From positions 1 to 18,333 of the forward strand of contig CAAEDK010000086.1 of assembly GCA_900754605.1 (NCBI GenBank): 18,333 nt of DNA, given 5' to 3'. This DNA comes from an uncultured Oscillospiraceae bacterium. Lineage in GTDB: Bacteria; Bacillota_A; Clostridia; Oscillospirales; Oscillospiraceae. Below, in pieces: positions 14,021-18,333 of this stretch; positions within the stretch are counted from its first letter, which is position 1; every line of letters starts with the position of its first letter. The notes below the pieces were generated by a model. The model was not told the DNA's origin, searched no databases, and saw nothing but the letters and a program-made list of their open reading frames with translations. Made by a program: the position numbers and the translations under genes.

Positions 14021-14440
14021 ATGTTGATGGCTTCATTGGTCAGTCTGATTGCCTGGCCGTTGATGATCCTGTTCCTGCTGCTGCCCGTGGCCCTGGTGGT
14101 GGCCCTCCAGGTGTGGCTGTGCAAGCGGAGGAGTCGCTGGCTGGGCCTGATCTTGCCGGGGTTGACCCTATTGGTCAGCCTTCTGATCCTGTTGTCGATG
14201 GCTGCCTTCACCCAGGTGGGTGCATCGGAACTGGTCCATGATGAGCACGGCGCTGTGGTGGAGGAGCACCACACAGAGCATTGGGAGACTCTCGCTGGAA
14301 TGGAGTTGGCGGAGGTAGGGGGAGCTTTCTTGGTGGCCAACATTCCTACCGTGGTGCTGGGAGGTATCTGGCTCCATTACAAGAACCGCCGGGATCTCCG
14401 GGAAGAGATGAAGCGGATGGACCTTCAGGATCTGGAGTAG
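14021..14440 (+). CDS. Small membrane protein encoded with the DUF2089 regulator
   Basis: A 139-residue protein that I do not recognise. It has three likely transmembrane helices: 4-32 (LVSLIAWPLMILFLLLPVAL), 41-63 (LGLILPGLTLLVSLLILLSM) and 98-117 (GGAFLVANIPTVVLGGIWL). Between the second and third there is an acidic/His-rich loop (LVHDEHGAVVEEHHTEHWE, about 71-89) that is likely outside or in a loop and could bind a metal. A charged tail (KNRRDLREEMKRMDLQDLE) follows. The AAAGGAG ribosome binding site is clear and overlaps the end of the upstream gene. Co-transcription with DUF2089 suggests it controls or senses for that regulator. Confidence 0.8.
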   Translation: MLMASLVSLIAWPLMILFLLLPVALVVALQVWLCKRRSRWLGLILPGLTLLVSLLILLSMAAFTQVGASELVHDEHGAVVEEHHTEHWETLAGMELAEVGGAFLVANIPTVVLGGIWLHYKNRRDLREEMKRMDLQDLE

Positions 14441-14483
14441 AGTGGAAGTATGCTGGGCGGCTGGGAAACTGTTTCGGATCAAA

Positions 14484-14512
14484 TTGACTTTTTTCAGAAA
14501 ATCATATATAAT
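14484..14512 (+). promoter_or_regulatory. Strong promoter of the TIGR00300-family gene
   Basis: TTGACT (14484-14489) and TATAAT (14507-14512) are 17 bases apart. The transcript would have a leader of about 155 bases before the ATG at 14674. Confidence 0.85.
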
Positions 14513-14519
14513 TAAAAGA

Positions 14520-14673
14520 GTTTGCTGAAAAAACATTCCTATTTCGCGGATTTTCCGCTGAATTTGGATATTCCCACAAAAGACCGCGGGGCTTCCGTGA
14601 AAAATTCGGAGGATCCTTTTCTCTGGCCTTGCATCGATCCATCGCTCCACGGTCCTGTTTTGGAGGTTTCTGT
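14520..14673 (+). promoter_or_regulatory. Long untranslated leader, possible cis-regulatory RNA
   Basis: About 155 bases lie between the inferred transcription start and the coding start. They include small hairpins such as GCGGATTTTCCGC (near 14545) and CTTCCG paired with CGGAGG (about 14590-14615), and end in TGGAGG. I do not recognise a known riboswitch class. The region may also just be an ordinary leader. Confidence 0.35.
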
Positions 14674-15768
14674 ATGAGTTTTTCCATGCCCCGGTATCGG
14701 GAACCGGATTTTGCAGCTCTTGGTCTGGACTGTGCCCCTGACGTGAAGCTGGCCCCTGCGGAACAGGATGGCGTGATGCCCAGAGGATACCATGCTACCA
14801 CATTGTTTCCCGAGTATTACCACATTGACGGCCGATGGCTCCTGGCGGAGGAGAGCCGTATGGACTGTGTGGCCGTAGTGCGGGATGGGACAGTGTCTAT
14901 TGTGGAGTTCCGCAATGTTAAGGCGGGGGAAATGGTAGTTGTCGGCCGCACAGAGGATGGTTCTGAGGGAATCTATATCCACCCAAACTGTTTTGTGGAT
15001 CAGAGGGGTGAGGCGGAGGCATTTGCCTTCCGCACTGGCCGTAGCCGGGAGACGGCCTATTCGATCGATTATGATGGGCTGTACGATCTGCTCCGACATG
15101 AGCGTGAACACGGAAATATTCTGTGGGTCATGGGGCCGGCATGTTCCTTTGATGCTGATGCCCGGGCAGCCTTTGCTGCCTTGGTGCGGTCTGGCTTTGT
15201 CAATGGATTGATGGCCGGAAATGCATTGGCCACCCATGACTTGGAGGCGGGCTATCTGGGGACTGCCCTGGGACAGGATGTGTACACCCAGCAGCCACAC
15301 TTTAATGGCCACTATAACCACATCGATACGATCAATGAGGTGCGCCGTCTGGGTTCTATCCAAGCGTTTGTGGAGTCTGGACAGGTTCGTGATGGTATCA
15401 TGTATGAGTGTGTGCATCATCAGGTTCCCTTTGTATTGGTGGGTTCTGTCCGGGATGATGGCCCGCTGCCTGAGGTGTATGGGAATGTCTATCAGGGACA
15501 GGATGCCATGCGTGATTTGGTGCGGAAAGCTACTACGATTATCTGTATGGCCTCTACCCTCCATACAGTGGCAACCGGAAATATGACACCGTGCTATCGG
15601 GTGGTGGATGGGCAGGTGCGTCCCCTATTTTTCTACTCGGTGGATATCTCGGAGTTTGCGGTGAACAAGCTGCGGGACCGGGGGAGCCTGTCGGTCAAGA
15701 CCATCGTGACTAACGTACAGGATTTTATTGTCCATGTCCGGAAGGGTGTCTGTCCTCCGGAGGACTGA
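14674..15768 (+). CDS. Ornithine-cyclodeaminase-like protein (ArgZ/AgrE C-terminal, TIGR00300 family)
   Basis: A 364-residue protein of the LOR/SDH-conserved (TIGR00300) family. In methanogens a member makes proline from ornithine with release of ammonia, and in cyanobacteria this domain forms the C-terminal half of the arginine-degrading ArgZ/AgrE proteins. An N-terminal module has ATTLFPEYYHIDGRW (41-55) and MDCVAVVRDG. The nucleotide-binding-type C-terminal part has VNGLMAGNALATHDLEAGYL (176-195), NGHYNHIDTINEVRRLGSI (211-229), DGIMYECVHHQVPFVLVGS (240-258) and RDDGPLPEVYGNVYQGQDAM (260-279). The start at 14674 follows TGGAGG; an upstream in-frame ATG at 14629 lacks a site. No arginine dihydrolase domain or arginine genes are adjacent, so the actual substrate is inferred. 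Confidence 0.88.
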   Translation: MSFSMPRYREPDFAALGLDCAPDVKLAPAEQDGVMPRGYHATTLFPEYYHIDGRWLLAEESRMDCVAVVRDGTVSIVEFRNVKAGEMVVVGRTEDGSEGIYIHPNCFVDQRGEAEAFAFRTGRSRETAYSIDYDGLYDLLRHEREHGNILWVMGPACSFDADARAAFAALVRSGFVNGLMAGNALATHDLEAGYLGTALGQDVYTQQPHFNGHYNHIDTINEVRRLGSIQAFVESGQVRDGIMYECVHHQVPFVLVGSVRDDGPLPEVYGNVYQGQDAMRDLVRKATTIICMASTLHTVATGNMTPCYRVVDGQVRPLFFYSVDISEFAVNKLRDRGSLSVKTIVTNVQDFIVHVRKGVCPPED

Positions 15769-15780
15769 GCCATAAGGAAT

Positions 15781-15826
15781 ACAAAAATACGCCTCCGCCG
15801 GCCGGCCAGCGGAGGCGTATTTTTGT
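15781..15826. terminator. Bidirectional terminator
   Basis: A perfect 18-bp stem (15781-15798 with 15809-15826) carries five A on the left arm and five T on the right. It ends both the plus-strand gene above and the minus-strand gene that stops at 15832. Confidence 0.93.
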
Positions 15827-15831
15827 GCTGT

Positions 15832-16932
15832 TTAGGTCTTTGGGTCGTTCCGATCCTCTCGAAAAACATCGGCAGCAGCGCGCAGGAGTTTTTTCAAAGT
15901 GTGGAAAATGTGGCTCCGGGTGTCCTCGTCCAGTTGGACCAGACCCTGAATCAGGGCGTATAGCCGCTTGGGCTGTGCCAGATCCTCCAGCTCCTGAGCC
16001 TGAGTGTCCTCGAAGGCCTGATACAGGCTGTCTAGGAAGCGCTCACGGTCCTGAGGAGTAAGACTGGCCAGCCAGTTTTTCAGTGTAAGATCCAGATTCC
16101 GGCTGCCGTTGCTGAGTTCCTCAAGGCAGATAAAGTTACCTCCCTGAACCGCCCAGGTGTATGGATCGTGCTGAAAAATGCCAAGATGGCGGCTTTTGAC
16201 CACCGTGTAGGGTTCTTCGTGTTCCAACAGCATCCCAACCACAGAAGATTGAGGGACATAGCTGCGGATACGGGGGAGCAGTTCCTGATAACCCGGGGCA
16301 GAGAGTACTCGCTGGGTGAAACCGGGGCTATCATAGCTATATACTGTTCCGATTCGGTCCCTCAGTTCCGGAGGAGAGAGGGAGGCAGAAAAAACAGCCA
16401 GGTTGCCCCCTTTAGAGTGGCCGGCAAGCAGCAGAGGACAAGGATGAGCGGCAGCCAGCTGCGCTGTATAGTCAAGGGCTGCGGATTGGGCGGGAACCAC
16501 CTCCAGAAAGCTCAGATTGAAATCCTCTTTCCAGCCTACTAAGGTATTGTCTGTTCCACGAAAAACCAGCAGTGCCTCTCCGGTGTCCAGCAGTACAGTG
16601 AGGGCGGAAAACTGCATCTCATGTTCGGGATCCAGGCGATCCTGATAGAATGTGAGGAGCAGGGAAGAGAATCTGGGTGCGGAGAGGAGAGCCTTCAGCA
16701 GAGGAATATCATGTCTGCACCGCACCCGGTCCTCTGCTTCCTGCTCCGGAAGGGAGAGGAAGGACTCCACCGCCTGCCGCAGGGGGACGGAGCGAGAGGG
16801 AGAATTCGGGACCAGTTCCTGGAACCGGACATAGGACAAGGTGGAGAGGATCAGGCCGTCTACAGGGCCGAAAGGGACCTGGGACAGGGGAATATCTCCC
16901 CGCCAGGCGAGGTAATCAAACAAATCTGACAT
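15832..16932 (-). CDS. Mbeg1-like (DUF2974) alpha/beta hydrolase
   Basis: A 366-residue protein of the Mbeg1-like/DUF2974 family, a lipase-class-3-like alpha/beta hydrolase. Two hallmarks are clear: FRGTDNTLVGWKEDFNLSF (124-142) and the nucleophile elbow LLLAGHSKGGNLAVFSA (167-183) with Ser173. YSYDSPGF (about 204-211) follows, where the catalytic acid region is expected. The N-terminus DLFDYLAWRGDIPLSQVPFG is also family-typical (DY-x-x-WRGD-x-x-F). It has no signal peptide, so it is likely cytosolic. The substrate is unknown; an ester or lipid is inferred. It is a single gene with its own upstream spacing and no strong ribosome binding site (AAAGGCGG is about 10 bases before the ATG). Confidence 0.88.
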   Translation of the reverse strand: MSDLFDYLAWRGDIPLSQVPFGPVDGLILSTLSYVRFQELVPNSPSRSVPLRQAVESFLSLPEQEAEDRVRCRHDIPLLKALLSAPRFSSLLLTFYQDRLDPEHEMQFSALTVLLDTGEALLVFRGTDNTLVGWKEDFNLSFLEVVPAQSAALDYTAQLAAAHPCPLLLAGHSKGGNLAVFSASLSPPELRDRIGTVYSYDSPGFTQRVLSAPGYQELLPRIRSYVPQSSVVGMLLEHEEPYTVVKSRHLGIFQHDPYTWAVQGGNFICLEELSNGSRNLDLTLKNWLASLTPQDRERFLDSLYQAFEDTQAQELEDLAQPKRLYALIQGLVQLDEDTRSHIFHTLKKLLRAAADVFREDRNDPKT

Positions 16933-17000
16933 AGAAGCAGACCGCCTTTCAAAGTTCCTGTGAGCTGCATCCTGAAAGATGGATGCGCTCTATGGATTAA

Positions 17001-17028
17001 GAATGGCCGCCCGGGCGGGCGGCCATTC
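17001..17028 (-). terminator. GC-rich hairpin after the sulfite-reductase-like gene
   Basis: GAATGGCCGCCCG pairs with CGGGCGGCCATTC around a minimal loop, 14 bases past the minus-strand stop codon. It lacks a strong U-tract (TTAATCC follows), so termination may be inefficient. Confidence 0.5.
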
Positions 17029-17041
17029 GAAGCGATGCGGA

Positions 17042-17989
17042 TCAGTCGGCGGGTTGGGCCAGAATCTCCTCCTTGCGCTGAAGCAGCTCGTCGGACAGCA
17101 GCATGGCCTGGACCTTGTCGAAGCCCAGACGGGTGATGGTGTCGGCAAAGCGCTCCTTGGGCTGACCGTAGGCGCGGAAGAGCAGCAGACACTTTTCAAT
17201 CAGGGTCAGAACTTCTTCCTGATCGGTGAAGATCGTGCTCAGGGGACGGCCCATAGCGGTGCGCTTGCCCCAGCGGCCGCCAATGTAGACTTGATAGCCA
17301 GTAGCCTGGGCCTCAATGGCGTGGAAGGGGCACTTTGGGATACAGCGGCCGCAGTTGTTGCATTGGGAGGGGTCGATAACAGCCTTACCATCCACTACCT
17401 TGGCAACATGGAGAGGACAGGATTTTTCACACAGCTTGCAGCCTTTACACAGTTCAGGGATGACGCGGGGGATGCGCTGTCCCACAATACCAACGTCATT
17501 CAGGTCAGGCTTGACACAGTTGTTGGGGCAACCACCCACAGCAATCTTAAACTTGTGGGGCAGCTTGACAGCAGAGTAGCCCTTAAAGAAGCGCTCGTGG
17601 ATCGCCAGGGACAGAGCATAAGTGTCAATCAGACCGTATTGGCAGGTAGTACCTTTACAGGAGACAACCGGGCGGACCTTTGCACCGGTTCCGCCGGTCT
17701 CAAGACCGGCCTGTTCCCGAAGAAACGCTCGCAGGGGCTCGATATTTTCGAAGGGGACGCCCTGAATCTCCATGGTCAGGCGGGTGGTCATAGTCACCTC
17801 GCCGCTGCCGAAACGCTTGGCGGCCTCCGCAATGACACGGCACTCCTCGGCTGTGATCTTTCCGTTGCGGGTGATGACACGGCCATTGAATCGATCTGGA
17901 GTGCGCTTGTCCCAGAGGAATCCCAGGGCCTTGACCCGGGTAACCTCGCTTTGCGGGATGGGGGTCGCTTTGGTATTGGGCTCGTTCAT
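17042..17989 (-). CDS. Sulfite/nitrite-reductase-like [4Fe-4S] protein with 2x[4Fe-4S] ferredoxin insert
   Basis: A 315-residue cytosolic iron-sulfur protein related to the siroheme subunit AsrC of anaerobic sulfite reductase. A nitrite/sulfite-reductase ferredoxin-like half-domain covers about 36-100 (NGRVITRNGKITAEECRVIA, EVTMTTRLTMEIQGV). The siroheme/[4Fe-4S] ligands are Cys111, Cys116, Cys154 and Cys158 (SCKGTTCQYG, GGCPNNC). A ferredoxin module at 181-220 provides two full CxxCxxCxxxC sets. The first cysteine pair has four residues between them where assimilatory sulfite reductases have five. The start at 17989 follows GGAGG at 7 bases. No AsrA or AsrB neighbour is visible, so an electron-transfer or sulfite-reducing role is inferred and not proven. 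Confidence 0.85.
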   Translation of the reverse strand: MNEPNTKATPIPQSEVTRVKALGFLWDKRTPDRFNGRVITRNGKITAEECRVIAEAAKRFGSGEVTMTTRLTMEIQGVPFENIEPLRAFLREQAGLETGGTGAKVRPVVSCKGTTCQYGLIDTYALSLAIHERFFKGYSAVKLPHKFKIAVGGCPNNCVKPDLNDVGIVGQRIPRVIPELCKGCKLCEKSCPLHVAKVVDGKAVIDPSQCNNCGRCIPKCPFHAIEAQATGYQVYIGGRWGKRTAMGRPLSTIFTDQEEVLTLIEKCLLLFRAYGQPKERFADTITRLGFDKVQAMLLSDELLQRKEEILAQPAD

Positions 17990-18071
17990 AACATTACCTC
18001 CCTAGATGACTAGTTCACGAAGGCTCCGCAGGATGGATACCTTCCGCATGCGACACTTTCTTTCCACACTT

Positions 18072-18100
18072 ACCATAGCAGAAGAGGAGAACTTCGTCAA
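18072..18100 (-). promoter_or_regulatory. Promoter of the sulfite-reductase-like gene
   Basis: On the minus strand TTGACG (18100-18095) and TATGGT (18077-18072) are 17 bases apart, with TGC before the -10 (an extended -10). The leader is about 75 bases. Confidence 0.75.
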
Positions 18101-18227
18101 TTAAAATGTGCTGAAATTTACGGTGTGTTCCGCATTTATGATGCCTGGATCAGAGCGGAGGGAAAGTGGTTCTACAGGTGGATAAGGTATAATAATTTTC
18201 GCAAATTGAAAAGTATATAAAAGGAGA

Positions 18228-18295
18228 CATGGTTTGCAGCACTTTGGTAGAATGAAGTCGCGACACACCATTCTGAAAGGAGACAGCAAACCATG
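18228..18295 (+). promoter_or_regulatory. Stem-loop that buries the transposase start codon
   Basis: CATGGTTTGC (18228-18237) is perfectly complementary to GCAAACCATG (18286-18295), whose last three bases are the transposase ATG. Inside, CTTT (18242-18245) can pair with AAAG (18276-18279) of the ribosome binding site and AGAATG (18249-18254) pairs with CATTCT (18269-18274). In the RNA this would hide both the AAAGGAGA site and the AUG. Confidence 0.65.
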
Positions 18296-18333
18296 TCCGA
18301 GAAGATTGTACAGCTAAACGAAGAAGTAATCAA
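18293..18333 (+). CDS. IS256-family transposase, N-terminal fragment (runs off window)
   Basis: Thirteen codons read MSEKIVQLNEEVI, which matches the conserved start of clostridial IS256-family (mutator-like DDE) transposases. The open frame continues past the end of the window. AAAGGAGA at 18276-18283 is a good ribosome binding site 9 bases upstream. Whether the full gene is intact cannot be seen. Confidence 0.7.
   Translation, partial: MSEKIVQLNEEVI

Larger units (their letters stand above)
18181..18333 (+). mobile_element. Left end of an IS256-family insertion sequence (partial, outer boundary uncertain)
   Basis: The sequence upstream of the transposase fragment carries a TATAAT (18188-18193) with no convincing -35, and an inverted repeat that folds over the start codon (18228-18237 with 18286-18295). 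The base composition changes from the GC-rich gene to A/T-rich around 18181. The true left inverted repeat could not be fixed because the right end of the element is outside the window; it may lie anywhere from about 18110 to 18230. Confidence 0.6.

Noticed and set aside
14539..15564. Minus-strand 341-codon open frame opposite the TIGR00300-family gene
   Set aside because: No ribosome binding site or motif; the plus frame matches a known family along its length.
16979..18013. Plus-strand 344-codon open frame opposite the sulfite-reductase-like gene
   Set aside because: The minus strand encodes conserved ferredoxin and sulfite-reductase motifs with a GGAGG start; the plus frame is its shadow.

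Overview
The window looks like chromosomal DNA from a low-to-mid GC anaerobic Firmicute, most likely an Oscillospiraceae-type Clostridia (Flavonifractor/Lawsonibacter-like). This placement is an inference. It rests on the Feo iron system with a FeoB-associated Cys-rich peptide, a clostridial RsiV-type anti-sigma factor, a c-di-AMP receptor, a butyrate-pathway 3-hydroxyacyl-CoA dehydrogenase, a DUF2089 regulator, an anaerobic sulfite-reductase-like protein and strong AAGGAGG ribosome binding sites. No genome-level comparison could be run.

Layout. (1) 1-600 is non-coding: a cluster of GC-rich hairpins at 1-144 (possibly the remains of a transposon-associated guide RNA), a short open frame that may be gene debris, a series of minus-strand terminator-like hairpins, and a minus-strand tRNA-Leu(UAG) with its own promoter. 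(2) 700-3863 is a ferrous-iron uptake operon, feoA-feoA-feoB plus a 48-residue Cys-rich membrane peptide, closed by a textbook terminator. (3) 3890-5450 holds a secreted copper-amine-oxidase-N-domain protein with its own promoter. (4) 5458-6600 (minus) is a MarR regulator plus the manganese exporter MntP. (5) 6635-8111 (minus) is an ECF sigma factor plus an RsiV-like anti-sigma factor, with both a housekeeping-like and an ECF-like promoter. (6) 8259-10484 has a PII-like c-di-AMP receptor followed by a K+/Na+-H+ antiporter carrying two C-terminal RCK_C domains. (7) 10632-12059 is a MATE exporter. (8) 12203-13311 is a monocistronic 3-hydroxybutyryl-CoA dehydrogenase. (9) 13333-13638 is a decayed GNAT acetyltransferase. 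(10) 13668-14440 is a DUF2089 regulator with a small membrane protein. (11) 14484-15826 is an ornithine-cyclodeaminase-like (ArgZ C-terminal/TIGR00300) enzyme behind a long leader. (12) 15832-16932 (minus) is an Mbeg1-like alpha/beta hydrolase. (13) 17042-18100 (minus) is a sulfite-reductase-like [4Fe-4S] protein. (14) The window ends in the first 13 codons of an IS256-family transposase whose start codon is buried in an inverted repeat.

Most of the window is ordinary core metabolism and ion homeostasis: Fe2+ in, Mn2+ out, and monovalent cation/pH control probably linked to c-di-AMP. The parts most worth a second look are the hairpin cluster at the left edge, the paired c-di-AMP receptor and RCK_C antiporter, the dual-promoter sigma operon, the GNAT pseudogene whose decay steps can be reconstructed, the long leader before the TIGR00300 enzyme, and the IS256 start-codon-occluding hairpin. 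I found no CRISPR array, phage module or clearly new multi-gene system.
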